A program made the translations under genes and the position numbers. Below are positions 1-13,300 of a stretch of DNA of 64,000 nucleotides, piece by piece. The notes beneath the pieces were generated by a model that saw nothing but the letters and a program-made list of their open reading frames with translations, was not told the DNA's origin and did no database searches. Each line of letters begins with the position of its first letter. Position 1 is the first letter of the stretch. Source of the stretch: Symbiodinium natans (taxonomy: Eukaryota > Sar > Dinophyceae > Suessiales > Symbiodiniaceae); NCBI GenBank assembly GCA_905221605.1, contig CAJNDS010002511.1, positions 208,501 through 272,500 on the forward strand. Direction: 5' to 3'.

Positions 1-366
1 CGCGCACAGTACGCCGTTTTGCTGTTGCTCCCGAAGGCCTGCGGCCTTCGAAGATACCTCTGCTCACGTTGGTTGCCCACCGCCCAATGTTTTTTTCGCA
101 GTGTGGCTCAATACAGTGTCCTTCCCTGACTGTCCCTGGCCACAGTAGCTCCGTAGAGCCCACTCGCAACGCCAGCTACGCAGCTATTTCTGGACAGCAT
201 GCTGATAGCCCAGCTCTGGAAGGTCGGCGTGCCCTTGCCACTTTTGGCACAAGCTCTCAGATCGCCAGCAGAATGCTGGAGTCTACCACTAACATCGATT
301 CGACCGCAACCAGTGTAGTCTTTTAAGTGCAGGCACGGCTTGCATCCTCAGGATTCGGTGCCCAGA

Positions 367-377
367 CAGAGAGAGAA

Positions 378-411
<34 letters not shown>

Positions 412-412
412 C

Positions 413-463
<51 letters not shown>

Positions 464-506
464 AGGAGAGAGGGAGGGAGAGGAGAGAGAGAGAGAGAGA
501 GAGAGG
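367..506. repeat. GA/AG microsatellite, about 140 bases
   Basis: Nearly pure purine tract of GA units with occasional extra G or A. All six frames are free of stops or nearly so, giving spurious Arg-Glu or Leu-Ser proteins. No gene is inferred. Confidence 0.95.
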
Positions 507-1461
507 CAAGTGCACAAAGGAGAACGACCTCGTCCTGCAAAACTCTCTACCGCGACTTATCAATGCCAGACTCTGGTTCGTTTTCGTCGGCCCGAGCAAC
601 GTCACTCCTGAACCCAGAACACCAGAACACCTGGACCTCTCGGAAGAACCTAGTCAGCAGAAGCGGATCCTTTCCCCATAAACCCTCAACCCTTAAAAAG
701 CCCGCACCCATCCCTGCATGCAGCCGGACGTCAAAAAATCAATCACCTCCGCCTGCGAGCGAATGACGGCAGTGCCCTGCAAGCAGAAGGGCAAAAAAAG
801 AGCATTCCTACTACGACCCCTGTTGCTATTCTTATGGCTAGTCGTGTAGTTGTGTCCCCAAACACACCCGTCCGGTGCCACACGGCACTGCATCACGAAA
901 AGGTCCCAACGTTCTCAACTGCCCGAAACTCACACTTCACCTTCCGGCCCCTGCCTCACCCCGATTCGCCAGCCAAAGCCGGAACGAGCTCCTGAGTCGG
1001 ACTTGGGTACAGCTTTTTGGCCTGTTCCAAACGAACTTGCCTTGGTCCTTTTGTGCCAAGGCTTTCAGTATCAAAGAAACTTACGCGTTTATGTAGTACA
1101 CAAACTGTGAAAGGCACGAAGAGCATGTCAAGCTCTCCACGAGGAACACGATGACAAGCAACTCCAGCACCAGAGCACGAAGAGACCAGCACGCCCAGCA
1201 GGAACCCAGCATGCAACTTCAGGGAGCTTCATGGGGTCACGAAAGAACGGCTTCGACTCCAGGCGCCCTCCGCGTACTTCCTTTGCACGACAAGAAGTTG
1301 GCTTTCGAGCCACTGAACCTCCGGAAGTCCTCTTCGCACTAGTTGATGCCGACTTTCGAGCCCACCAGACCTTCGGACGTCTTCCAACAACAGCAAAAGC
1401 GACGACAGTTTAACCCCGACGTCCAAAAGCGACGACAGATGCGAGGATGGCAACGTCGATG

Positions 1462-1528
1462 CGCCACCACCACCGCCACCACCACCGGCGGCGTCGGCGG
1501 CGCCGGCGGCGGCGCCGCCGACGACGAC
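1462..1528. repeat. CCA/CCG/CGG trinucleotide tract
   Basis: Runs of CCACCACCG pass into GGCGGCGTC and then GACGACGAC. It encodes poly-His, poly-Arg or poly-Gly depending on frame, with no supporting domain, so it is taken as a simple repeat. Confidence 0.85.
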
Positions 1529-1624
1529 TCCCAGCTCTTGTTCGTTTGTTCTTACAACTTGCTCGACTGCAAAAGAGTAAGTGCCCGAGCATTCCTGGCC
1601 GTAAGAGGCACAAGCCCACGAGGA

Positions 1625-1665
1625 CAAGGCACAGCAAGGCACAGCAAGGCACAGCAAGGCACAGC
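1625..1665. repeat. tandem 10-mer AAGGCACAGC, about 4 copies
   Basis: The decamer is repeated without change three to four times. Confidence 0.9.
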
Positions 1666-2859
1666 CCAACCCCCACCAAGGACCGGAGAAAAAGGAAAAC
1701 CGAGACAATGCCCCGATAAAGGAACCCTCAACTCCCCGCAGGGTTGCGGCCCTGGCTCGCTTGGGCGGCTTGGAAGGAGTTGCGGGGCACGTTCCAGGCG
1801 ACGCCCACGCGTGACCGCGCCTGAGCGATGTCCAGACGGTTGTTCGGGTGATTTGGGTTTTTTTCGTCCTCGGGTTGCTTTTTACAGTTTAGTTCGGGTT
1901 TAGGGTTCCGGTTGCCTAAGAAAACTATAACCTTTGTGTGATTGTACAGGGGTTGTACTTACTCGAAGACTAGGTCTCAGTGGCTTCTGGGGGAGCGCCT
2001 ACACCACATTCAACCCCGCAGACCTTTCTGAAGCCCAGAACGAACTGCTGCTGGGCTTCCGTCCGCTCTTCGAAGCTTTTCAGCGCACCGGCTCGGTCCT
2101 CAGAGGTCTGCCGGTCTCCTACCCGAACTCCATCCGGTTTCTCCTAGATGAACACAAATCGAAACTCCTGGATCCCACTTCGTACATCGGACCCCTGGCG
2201 CCTTTCCCCTTAAGGCCACAAGGCCCTGGGGATGGGTTCCGGCATCGCAACAGCCTTCTAGTCCAGCCTCTGGTGGCATGAGGGACCCGCACCTAAAGCC
2301 TGCCACCTGCAGGCTGGGATCCCATGCACCAGCAGCCAGGCGGCCTCCACCAAGGGTTGCCCTCTCTCACTCCCGAATTCCAGGACCCTAACCCTAACCC
2401 AACGCAAACCCTTTTGCTCTCGTTGCGAGCAGGGCTTGAGTTGTAGGTCGGGGCAGCCGAGGTTTTGCGGCCGAATTGGGGGCAACAAAAAGAGTGCGGA
2501 GTAGCCACTGCCGTGTTGGCTTAGACCCTAAACCGAGACGCCTAGCCCCCCAAGCTCTGCACCCTCTTGGCCGCGCCTGCCATGTCCACCACATTTCGTG
2601 ACTCTGTCGGAGCGGGCAACCGACGCCCGGTGCCTCCATACTCCTGGCACGGGCCAAGGTTTGGGATGGTGGGTTTTGGGTTCAAAGTGTACTTGGCTAT
2701 GGCTACTGTTCTCCTACTGATCTCCCTACTTACAAATAGAGGGAAAGTGGGTTTAGCCGGAAGCCGGAAGCAAAGCCGAGTCATCTCGGTCCCAACCCCG
2801 AACCCTTTTTGCATCCGGACTGCGGAACCCTAAACCCCACACTGGGAAGTTCTCTACAC

Positions 2860-2936
2860 GAGGGTCCCTTTTTGGGTCCAGCAGATCAGGGTTTGCCATA
2901 CTGCGAGTATATGTAGGACCCCAAAAAGGGACCCTC
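2860..2936. repeat. fold-back element with 20-base arms
   Basis: The left arm (2860-2879, GAGGGTCCCTTTTTGGGTCC) is the reverse complement of the right arm (2916-2936) except for one extra C in the right arm. The 36-base spacer is unrelated. This is the size and form of a minimal MITE or hairpin element. No target duplication is clear and no second copy was seen here. Confidence 0.75.
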
Positions 2937-4714
2937 ATTTGGCTAACTACCCCACATGCCTTTTGCCACAGAGGGGTTGGGCCCTGAGGGCCTCCGGGAC
3001 CAGCTCAGAGGACCCCACGAGGCGGCGCATGGTCTCTGGCACCTGATCTCCAGCCACGCTTCTGCAAGCTTTTGGGTTTCTGCAAGCTTGGGGTTTTTGC
3101 GGGGCAAGTGGGGGGGGATTCAACTCTGAGAAATTGCCAGCATCATGTTTTGCACTGTGCGAACGCAGCATCCCCAAAGACGCTTAGCGAGGTTGTAGGC
3201 GGGCCTTAAGCCCGGCAGCTAAACTTGTAGCTGCAGCACTGGGTGCACCAAGAAACGACTAGACCTCGTGCCATACCACCAAGCAGATACAGATCCGGAA
3301 CATGATTGATTGCTTTGATCCGTGACACTTGCAGCACTTTAATCAAAGCGTTCAACTTGCAGACTGGGCAGCGTCAACAGCTGGTACAGAATGGTCACCC
3401 ACTTCAAGATGCATGTCTTCTTTCAAGGGCTTTTTTTGGACCATGCTGACCTTGAAGGCCCGAAGGGCCTTACCAGGAAGCGTGGCGGCAAGCTGGGAGC
3501 CCCGGGCTGCTAGGTTCACGTCACATGCTACGACCTTGAGAAACCCCTCGGGTCTAGGTGAGCTCCTGCCTCTGCCGGTCCCACCATATGCACCTGTCCA
3601 GTGGCACCCACCATGCCAAACACTAAGCCCTGATCTGCGAATGTGCAGGTTATCGGCGGGAGTAACCCATGACCCAGTTCAGGTGGCCACCTGCCTCGTC
3701 ATTTAACTGGCGTCCTTGAACCCTGGCACTGGTAAAAACGCTTTACACACCTTTACACAGCTCTTTAGGACTTCAGCTCTGGGGTACAACCGAAAAAACG
3801 CGGCGCCATCATGCAGCCCACTGCCCCATGCTGCGAATGGAACGATCACGTGTTCATTCCTACTAGAGAGTGTTTCTGGATTTGATTCTGTCTATTGTTA
3901 CTTATTACTGTTTAGAACTGCAAACGGAAGACAAAGGCCAAACCAAGCACAGTAAACGCCACGGGTTCTTATTGAGCTGATGTGATTCTTTGCAGCGTCG
4001 CAGCAAGAAAAGAACACACCAGTTCCGCGCAACATCCACCTCCTTAAATTTACCAGACAGGCCCTACCCTTGCAGGTTCGCGTGTAGATGCAACTGCTGC
4101 TACATAAGCAGGGCAACTAGAGGCCAAACAGGCTGCAACTGGAACAACAGGCTTCCGTCCATCCGCCCCCGGAAGTGTCACTAAACTCATTATAAACCCT
4201 TCCATCCCTTTTTGACCCCGAAGCCCGCTCTTGCAGACCTTGTGCCGCGTGCGCGGGTGGACCATTGGGCTGACCAGCGACCAGAGGCTGCGAACCACCA
4301 TGTTCGCGCCTGGAGGCGAAGGTCGCGAGTCGGTTCAGCAGTTTTTAGGAGCTTTTTTTGCCTCCTGCACAACTGGGGCGAATCCACATAGCTGACATAG
4401 CTTTTTTTGTGGGGTTTAGGGCTGTTTTCTTGGGCCTCCCAGGGTTGAGCCCCGAAGCCGCGCCTAAGACGAACATCTCGGCCACGCGATCCGGGTAGTT
4501 GGCGTTGCTTTCTGAAATCATGACCTGGCAAGAAAATGCCAGAAGAACGGACACATTCGACGCGACCGACAAGCGGCTAGCCTGAGCTTTCGGTCCTCGT
4601 GACAGCAACAAAACGTACCCGGCATTTTTGCCACCCGCCCAGTTTAGGATGCAGTGTTTGGGGATGTACTAGGACGTTCGGTTTCAGGCTTCATCGCTCA
4701 CACTCGGACAGTTT

Positions 4715-4730
4715 GGGGGGGGGGGGGGGG
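4715..4730. repeat. G homopolymer (16)
   Basis: Uninterrupted run of 16 G. Similar long G or C runs recur near 9696, 12932, 19630, 43092 and 57996, so they are a property of this genome or of its assembly. Confidence 0.9.
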
Positions 4731-5110
4731 TCTCGCTTTTTTGGTTAGTTCACCAGGAATCGGCACCCTGAGCACCTTCACCGCTGCCATGGAGAAGTTG
4801 CTCCGGGTGGCACCTGCCACGTCGATAACGAGCACCTCAGATGCCAGACACCGAAGGTCACATTTATTCTGCACACCTCTGTGCATCTGAAATCATTTCC
4901 AATCCTTAACAAAGTAGAAGGAAGCTTGACCAATGCTGCCCAACATGCGTACTGCTCCAGTGGGTTCCTCGGCACCGGGCATGTCGGCGCATCGGGGCGT
5001 GGGGTGCTTCGGATTTCAACCACGAGCCGCTGCAAGCAGTCACCCGGGGTGCTATAAAGGCCTACACCAGCCTCCACCTGACACCTGGACCTGGCGCCTG
5101 ACGCACGTCG

Positions 5111-5361
5111 CACAACACACAACACACAACACACAACACACAACACCCAACACACAACACACAACACACAACACACAACACACAACACACAACACACAAC
5201 ACACAACACACAACACACAACACACACCACACACCACACAGCACACAGCACACAGCACACAGCACACAGCACACACCACACAACACACAGCACACAGCAC
5301 ACAGCACACAGCACACACACACACACACACAATATGTATGTATGTATATATATATATATAT
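5111..5361. repeat. ACACAAC heptamer minisatellite grading to ACACAGC, CA and TA
   Basis: About seventeen CACAACA-type heptamers are followed by a block where the unit is CACAGCA, then (CA)n and finally (TA)n. The minus-strand translation is a meaningless Cys-Val-Leu polymer. Confidence 0.95.
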
Positions 5362-6792
5362 CAAATATACAAACACAAACAAATCTCACAAGTTAAAAAA
5401 AGAGTCCTGGACCGTAGCATGCATGCGTGTCTGAACCCTGGACCAGAGGACCAGTAGCCCCCACCCCTAGGAGAAAAAGAACCCGGGAATCAGAATCCCG
5501 CCGCATCTATGACAAGGCCTCGGACCCGCAAACCTAAAGCGCTGGCCAGACTGAGGCCAGATGCAGCTCGGACATCTGCGTCGAGCGCTTCTGCAGGAGG
5601 TGCATGATGACCTCATCTCTTTTTTCTCGCGGGCGTGAACTCGCATGAGAGGCATGCCCCCCGCCCCCCCTGTATTAAAAACAAACGTTGTGTGAGGGTG
5701 GGGACCTGCGCCTTCAAGGTGGCTGTGGCTGCTGTGGGAAGGCTGTGCTTCAACCTCTTAGACTGCCGAAAGCAACTTTTGCCACACAACTCAATGGCGA
5801 AAATCCTGCTGAAACGTGCAAATCCACTCAAGCCCCAAAACCCTCCGTAAACCTCCAAAAGCCCTGAACCCAACCAGAAATCACCCACAGCCCTCCAAAA
5901 CTGCCCAGCTGCTGCGTCGGCGAGTCCCCGGTACAGGGTCCGAAAGGCCTCGGCCTGAGATCTCGGCATGGTGCTTTTCGGGTTTCTTGCTGCATCTGTC
6001 ACATAACCTTCAAGAATGTTCCAAAGGTTTCCCTGCATGGAGTCATGTAGGGTCTCAGAACTCAGCCAGAGCTTCCTAAGCCCTGCTTGTGGCCAGCCCC
6101 GTGGGGGCCCTTTTACGACTCCAGCAAGCCGCAGAAGAACTGAGAGGTGGGTCTGAAGCTCATTCTAACTGACGCATGCGAGGCTTCTCTCCATGTCTTG
6201 GCCGAAGGGAAAGGCGAACACTACTGAATCAAAGTACTTCCCTTTTTTGTTGCAACAAGGCTTCTTGCGAATATTGCCGGGCAAAGTACTTCCTGGAACT
6301 TTTGGCTGGCAGAAGCCGTCACATTGCAAATGGCGCAGGCAGCACAAACTTCGAGTCTCCAGGCGATTTCGAACCACATGTTTTCTCGCGGGCCGCAACT
6401 TATTTCGAAGCCTGTGCCCTGAAAGTAGGATGGGCGTATTAAGGGAGTTAAGGCTCAGGGGCGTGTTGAAGCTTCAAGGGCTTCGGGTTTTAAAGCCTCG
6501 GGCCGGGGAGAACCTGTGGCTCCCACGCCTGGCTGCTCTTTAAGCAGCAAAATACAGCAGGCCGGCGCTAAGCTGCGCAGGCCTTGGGGGCCTCTACGGA
6601 AGCCCTTGTGGGATGTCACCCTCAAGGCCCCAGGATCTCCCTGGGCCCTCAGAGTCAAGAAGCGGGTACCGCATGAGGGTGTCATGCTGCACACTGTACA
6701 CTCCAGCGAAGGAGGGTAGAGAGGCACCGGGACTGCGGGTTCAGGGTCTATGCCCATAGGTCTGAAATTGTATGTATCGCTCGCACACCTTT

Positions 6793-6798
6793 ACATAC

Positions 6799-6831
<33 letters not shown>
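6793..6831. repeat. (TA)n(TG)n microsatellite
   Basis: TA repeats pass directly into TG repeats. A short GCAT repeat (GCATGCATGCATGCATG) follows at about 6859. Confidence 0.9.
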
Positions 6832-8398
6832 CACATATGTCTACACCTATTTGAAAGGGCATGCATGCATGCATGTGCGCACAGCACAAAGGGCAAATGC
6901 ACCAAACTCCCGAATCAAGACATAAGACGGCCACGTACGAAAACATTGTCCGTTTGTGCGATGAGCAAACTCCCCAGAACGGGTTAAAGTGGAGCCCACT
7001 TACACAAGTACCATACCTGGGCCAGCACACACGGATCCCCCCAAACCAGCGCCTTGGACCTATCCAACCCGGGAAGTTGCGAGGCAGAACGACCAGAAAA
7101 TGCCAGTCGCAGCATCTAGACCAACCGCTCCTCGAGTCTTCATGGTCAGGATTGTGAAGGTTCAGAGTTTGACTAGAAGCTTCCTCCAACAACTTCATGT
7201 TCCATGCTCTCAGTGTACACATCTGCTTGACCTTAGAACCTTAGAGTTCATTGTATTCATCTCCTCCTCAGAATCTGCACGGGCTTTTCAGCTCGGCAGC
7301 ACGGCAAAGGCTGCGTCCCTCTCTGCGTGAAGGGGCCCTGACTGTGGCCATCTCCACACAGAGAAGGGCATGCCGAGCGGTGCTGAACACGGCCCGGCCC
7401 TCCGGCGACAGCGAGCTACAGAGGCATTGCTTCGTGGTCCTCGGCCTTGAGAGTAATAAGGCTTCAAGAGCCCCCGCCGATTGCTCTAAGAACTCCTAGC
7501 CAGGACTCCAGGGTCTCAATCATGGGATCTGGGGTTTGGTGTTAGCCGGGGGCTGCGGTTGTTGCTTAGATCAAGCACCTTTGTCAGCACTGCTACTTCG
7601 CCCTACAAGCCCCATGTAAGATCTCCTGGTTCAGAGTTTGAGGGATTGGGCCGTAAACGTTTTTGAATGGATCTCATTAGAGCAGCTCGCAGTACACGCC
7701 GGAAGCCTTCCTGCTGTACAACATACCTGGGCCGCCATTGCACTTGAATTCCCCATTGGGCGGGGAGAGCAAACCTCCGTGCTTCACAGAAGAGCCGACT
7801 CCCCGCTAAAATCTGTCAGGTCTGACACAGTGTCTGACAACGTGTCTGACAAAAAACCCAGCGACTCTGGAGGACCTCCTTGGAATATCTTAGGATGTTT
7901 TTGAGGCATATGCGAGAATCCGGACGTTTCAGAAAGGGGCCCTCCCGTTCATCGGCTTTCCTTGCCACCCATGCCAGCTGAGAACATGGCTCCCCCAAAT
8001 TGACCCCGCACTCTGCTTATCGACGGTCTTGGGCAATGTTTCTTGCCGCAACTGTTACATGGAGCAGCCATCTGCATCAGCTACGGAGGGCAGGGTTTGG
8101 GCAAGGACTCCACTCCAGCAACTTTCGCCGGACCGGATCGGCAAGCCTCAGGCAGGCAATCGACGCAGGACACACGGGCTCGGGAATGATACGCCTGCAG
8201 CCCTGCACAAGACACCCACGTACGGTTTGCGGGTTGCAAGGTGGGGCCTGGCCTGAAGGGAGCACCCCCTCCGTATTCGGGGAACAAAAACTGCAGTCGG
8301 GTAATGGTTTCTGGCTAAGCTCCAAGACCTCACACACTGAAACAACTGTCGAAGCTAAAGCCGAGCACACGAAGCCCCTGCCCGAAACCTCTTGGAAG

Positions 8399-8450
8399 CC
8401 TAAACCCTAAACCCCTAAACCCTACACCCTACACCCTACACCCTAACCCC
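8399..8450. repeat. interstitial telomere-like repeat (CCCTAAA, CCCTACA)
   Basis: CCCTAAA units change to three CCCTACA units, then CCCTAACCC. CCCTAAA is the complement of the TTTAGGG telomere unit of plants and dinoflagellates. Confidence 0.85.
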
Positions 8451-9239
8451 CCCTGAAGCCTCCACGGCCACTGTGTTGGGGAGGAGTCGACGCAGGGCCA
8501 CCCAGCTGAGGAACGCAAGGACGGCGTGGTTCAGCTGCTCCTGGACAGGGTGGTGGCTTTAAACAGGGGTTCAGGGCTGCGGATGCAGGCGTGGTGGGGT
8601 TGGATACCATGGATTCGAGGTTGAGGCTTTCAGGGCTGTGAGATCTTACGTACAGCAAAGTACAAAAAACAGAGGGGCCTTCAAGGTTGCGTAAGTTGGA
8701 GGTTAGGGACAGGGATTTCGGTTTCCTGCTGGCTTCAGCAAGGATATCACCAACGCCACCAAGCCTGAACGAGAGACGGAGAGAGATGGAAACGGGCAGA
8801 CAGAAACGAGCCCAACCCTCAGCTCACATATCCATTCTCCCACCCGTAGACCACCAACCATGAACTCAAGTCCTATGATCCCAGCTTCTTAGGGGTTCCC
8901 GGATTGTTTCTGCACAAGCCTGAGCTGTAAACCCTCCCGACCCATGCTTTCTCTCGGCCCCGACCTAGCTGAGATAAAAGCAAGACAGGGCCCTTAATCC
9001 ACCGCCTCAGCAGGAAGGAACCCCAAAGTCCCGGACCCACAACCTCAACCTCAAGAACGACCTTCCGAAACACCTTGCAAGGCCCACCCCCACTCCTGAA
9101 ACCCTGAGCCTTACATGGCCCCTAAGCCTCACGTCTCCCACCTGGCTGCCCGACCACATCGCCGACACCAGCAGGAACAACACGGTCCTGGGACTTTGGG
9201 TGTGAAACCGTTTCGGGTCCAGGCCTTGGGGCTGGGCTA

Positions 9240-9290
9240 CCCTAAACCCTAAACCCTAAACCCTAAACCCCAAACCCGAAACCCTAAACC
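9240..9290. repeat. interstitial telomere-like repeat (CCCTAAA)
   Basis: Four perfect CCCTAAA units are followed by degenerate CCCCAAA, CCCGAAA and CCCTAAA units. Confidence 0.9.
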
Positions 9291-9394
9291 AGCACGAAGT
9301 GCAGCTCAAAAGCAGGGCCATCAGCACGCGAAGGATCGTCATCCAGGATGCTGAGGACTTCGCGCCTTCAAGTTGAGGGCTTCGGGCGACAATG

Positions 9395-9400
9395 CATATG

Positions 9401-9446
<46 letters not shown>

Positions 9447-9525
9447 TGTGTGTTACATATACATGTATATATATATATATACATATACACAGAAAACCTT
9501 TATATGATATATATATATATACATA
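9395..9525. repeat. TATG/TA microsatellite cluster
   Basis: (TA)n, then about eight TATG units, then two more (TA)n blocks separated by short spacers. Confidence 0.9.
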
Positions 9526-9695
9526 GAAAAAAAAACGCATATCGGTCGACCCGGCAGGTTCTTTGCCCGAGCGAGCCTAACCGCCCTACTTTTGAACCTG
9601 GGATGTTTCTCAAGCACGTTGGACAAGCACATGAACCACAGCAAGGACAAGCTTTGGGTGGGGCCGTTTCTTGGAACTCTTGCGGCCCCAAAGAA

Positions 9696-9714
9696 CCCCC
9701 CCCCCCCCCCCCCC
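9696..9714. repeat. C homopolymer (19)
   Basis: Uninterrupted run of 19 C. Confidence 0.9.
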
Positions 9715-10237
9715 AAATGTAAAAAACAAAAAAAGAAGGAGACCGACAAGTGGACCCAATGACCATGCTCAGGGTCATCTCAAGGCCCCTGAAGACCTTC
9801 TACAAATTCCTAGGGCCTTCTAAAGGCCCCCTGAAGAAACCATCGACCGACCCACAAATACCCTTCCAAGACCCTCCAAGACTTTTCATGAGACCTTGTA
9901 AGGACCCCCAAACGCCTTCTAAAGTACATCCCGCAATGTCTTGTCGCGTCTTGTCATGTCACGAAAATCTTCTGGTCAGTGTTAAGGTGAACCTGGTCAC
10001 TGTAGAACAGGCCCCTGTCCCTGTTCGGGGCTGGGACCCAGGGTCCTAAGTCCCTGGACCCTATCCCTAGACTTGTCACTTCCCAAAACCCAACAAAAAG
10101 ATCAACAGCTCCACAGCCTTGGTCCAGGTCCACGCCCGCAGTCGTCCGCTTTCTCCCACGATGGTGGCCCGCAGCCGCAGCTGCAGCGAGGGCAAAGGCA
10201 TCGGCGGTTCTCACCTCACAGGGTAGAACCCATGACC

Positions 10238-10335
10238 TTGGGATGTTCCCCCCCAAACACTAACCTTAATGGGGATTCAAGTACCCCGATGATAATCCCC
10301 ATTCGGGGCTGTTAGTATAAGGGGGGGCATCCCAA
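10238..10335. mobile_element. MITE family A, copy 1
   Basis: 98-base element. It starts TTGGGATGTTCCCCCCC and ends GGGGGGGCATCCCAA, so the ends are inverted repeats. The interior is not coding. The flanks (CCATGACC before, CCTGTGACC after) look like a decayed target duplication. Same family as 16283-16375, 33178-33280 and the fragment at 23621-23682. Confidence 0.75.
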
Positions 10336-13300
10336 CCTGTGACCTGCAATACAACCTTCTTGCACTTTCAAGCGAGGGGCCGAATCAGGGGGGCCGTTCT
10401 TTTGTTCGACTCCAAGCTCCGAACGTGCTTTAAACTCTTCACTGGAGAGCGTTCATGATTCCATGGAGCAGCAAGGGGACCCCTTCTTCGTCTGAGCAAG
10501 GGAACCTTACATCCCTAAACCCACAGAGGTCGCGGCAAGGAGCCCCAGCGAGGGTGGGGATACACGAGTCAGGATGAACACTACTTCCAGCACCAACACG
10601 TGCGCTTGGATGCAACACACGAACGCCTCGCCAGCAGGGTTAGGACTTCCCACCAAATTCAAACGGAGCTCTGTTTAGGATATCGGGCTTCGCGGTAAGG
10701 CCCCTTCTCCCAGCACCCGCTTGCTGCCTGTCACCGTTTACGACTGAAAATGTATTCTTGTGGTTCTTGTGGCGTATGTGGTTTTTAAGATGACTGTAAT
10801 GTGTTTAGCTATCCACTCTACGAGATATGTGGAAGCCCCCTTTGCAGCAGACGGCTATCCAGTGTCCAAGCTGCGCTGGAGCCGCCAGGGACTCTGGTTG
10901 GGTTGAGATGTTTCACCTCGTGCGAAGCGGGTCTAGGGACGTGCTCCTCGTGAATGAGGAGCCCTCAAAACCGTCAACCCTGCATGAACCTTCCACCCCT
11001 TAAAGCCCTACCAGTATATACGACCAGAAAGAACCTGAAGCTTAAGGTTTTGCAGGAAAGGACCACGCAAACGAGAGGCCTGCGTTGCTTCGACGTGGGC
11101 CTTTTGGTCCCAGGCCCCGCGAAAGAGAGCCAAACTCTTGGGCTTCGGGGCTTGGATTCTGAAAATTCCTTGGCATCAGGTTCTGGGGTGGGACTGGTCA
11201 CGCCAAAGAGCAGGAACCGGACGCGTCCCGCTCCGAGTATCGCTCAGGTCCGGCGAGTGCTCGGGAACGGTCAGCTGTCCTGTCAGCAGAGCGCTGGGAT
11301 TGGGCGTGAAATCATAACCGTCCGAACCCCGAACCCTAAAACTTATAAAGCCCGAAGCCTTTCGTGACACAACCAGTCTACCTGATGCCACCGAGGATTT
11401 GGGTCTTCACTGCCGAGGATGCAGGTGCTTTCGCGGCTTGTTCGGGAGGCGCATCCTTTGTGCCCCTTCATGCTTGTGAGTTGCAAAGCTCACGGCTGAA
11501 TGGGATGAGCGACAGGCTTAGGATTAACGGCACAGAAGACTCAGAAGACACCGCGAGAACTCAGAACTCTAGGAAACGTCTATCGACCCTGCTTCTCTCT
11601 CTCTCTCTCTCTCTCTCTCTGCGGGGAGCGCAGAGCCCCAAACCGAAGATATCTTCGGAAACTGAAGGCTAACCTGCGGGACTCGATTGGGACTGATCTG
11701 GGCGCGCATTTTTACGTGTATAATAAGTTTATATGTAGGCAGGTCCGTTTTCATTTGATTGCCCCGAAACCCAAGAGAAGCTTGGAAGCCCTGGACCGGT
11801 CTCTCGCCTGGAAGATGCATCGCAAGGGCAGGGTCCACCACTACGGTCGCACGGTTTTCTACGGATGCTTGGCTTAAACGGTCGTTCGAGCCAACTGCGG
11901 TGAGTTCAGAGGGCTACTCCTGAAATCCCCTCTGCTCCCAGCAACCTGATGAATCCCTTCCCTACTACAAAAACACCCCACCAAAGAGGGACCGGATAAG
12001 GGGTATACAAACCAAAAAGTACATATGGGGGCTATATTGAAGCATCTTCATAGTTGGAGTTTCGGGTTCGGGAGTAAGGGCGGACACCTGAGCTTGGTAC
12101 CCCCCAACCCACTGAACACCCTAGGCCCTCCCTCGTGCAGACCAAGGTGCACATGTGTCTGGCGGGATGTATCGAGCACGGGCCTGGAGAGCGCCCAGAA
12201 CTTAGCACCATCTAAAAACGATGCAGCAGGAACAGCTACTTGGCTCCATCAAGACGTAACGCACTCCAAGCCATCTGATTTTCGTCACTTCTTCGGCCTT
12301 TTTTGGGCGTGATATGGCGTGATTTTAGCAGCACCTTTACAAGTCGGCACGCAGACCTAGGGCCCGCAGATGGTTTGGGGCACCAGCTCTATCCCTAAAG
12401 CCAACACTCTCCCTGTCTTCCTGTCTTTAAGTGAGGGCAACACACAATCACCATCTTTGCGTCTGATGAAAAAGAACTTCCCACACCCCTTGCGAAGGCT
12501 CGGCGCCTTCGCCCAGCCTCTATTCTTGAGTGAGGTGGAGCACAACTGCACAACCGTCCCTTCAAGAAGCCCTGGGCCGCGGACCAGGAACACTGGACGC
12601 CCCATCACGTCCTGCAGGGCAAGTGGTAGCCTAAAGCACACGTCGTTCTTCGGGCTGCGGGTCGGGGCTTAAGGTTTGTGACAGTTTGTAGTGGCCTTCA
12701 GACTGTCCGTGTTCAGACCGCCTGAGCGAAACCTGCATGCTCCGACAACCCTCACGGGGCTTCCGTATTGCTGTTTGAGCTCCAGGAACGCTGCAGGATG
12801 TTGGGACCCAGAAAGCTCCGAGGCTTCTGCATGCCGACACACGCAAGCTTCAGCGCTGTGTCCGGCTGCATGCCCTCTGCAACCAAGCCTCTCTTATGAC
12901 TCTGCCCCCCTCCACATGTTCTTTTTTTTTTGGGGGGGGGGGGTACATTACTTGTCTCAGGTGGTTTCGGCTTTTACTCTTTTCGGCACATGACGCCTGA
13001 GACAAGGCACCAAACTGGAGCCGCAGAACGCCTAGAAGACGTCCGCCAACCCGAGTCACTGCCTGGCCTCGAATGGCGCAATGGCGAAGCCTAGGCTGAG
13101 CCAAGATAGGTCCGGCGGCACACCTGCACGTGGGCAGTTTGCTTGTATAGTGCACAAGTCGAAAAGCGAACACACAACCTTTTCAATCCGAGTACAACCT
13201 GGATCGCCCTCAAAAGGTGCCTCCACAAAGTTGCTGACGCAAGGAGACGTAGTTCCGAACGACCCTCACGCGCAAGGTGTGGCTGCGTCATGAGGCTGAG

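Larger units (their letters stand above)
1..2859. other. gene-poor sequence
   Basis: No supported gene. The open frames here are short or are translations of the GA, CCG/CGA and 10-base repeats listed separately. Scattered CCCTAAA-like words occur, for example near 2388-2400. Confidence 0.6.
2937..9239. other. gene-poor sequence with simple repeats
   Basis: No recognisable gene. The longest repeat-free open frame is 3329-3706 on the plus strand (125 codons, no domain recognised), which is too short to support at this base composition. The named tracts inside are listed separately. Confidence 0.55.

Noticed and set aside
4778-5389. 203-codon minus-strand frame rich in Cys-Val-Leu
   Set aside because: It is the translation of the ACACAAC minisatellite.
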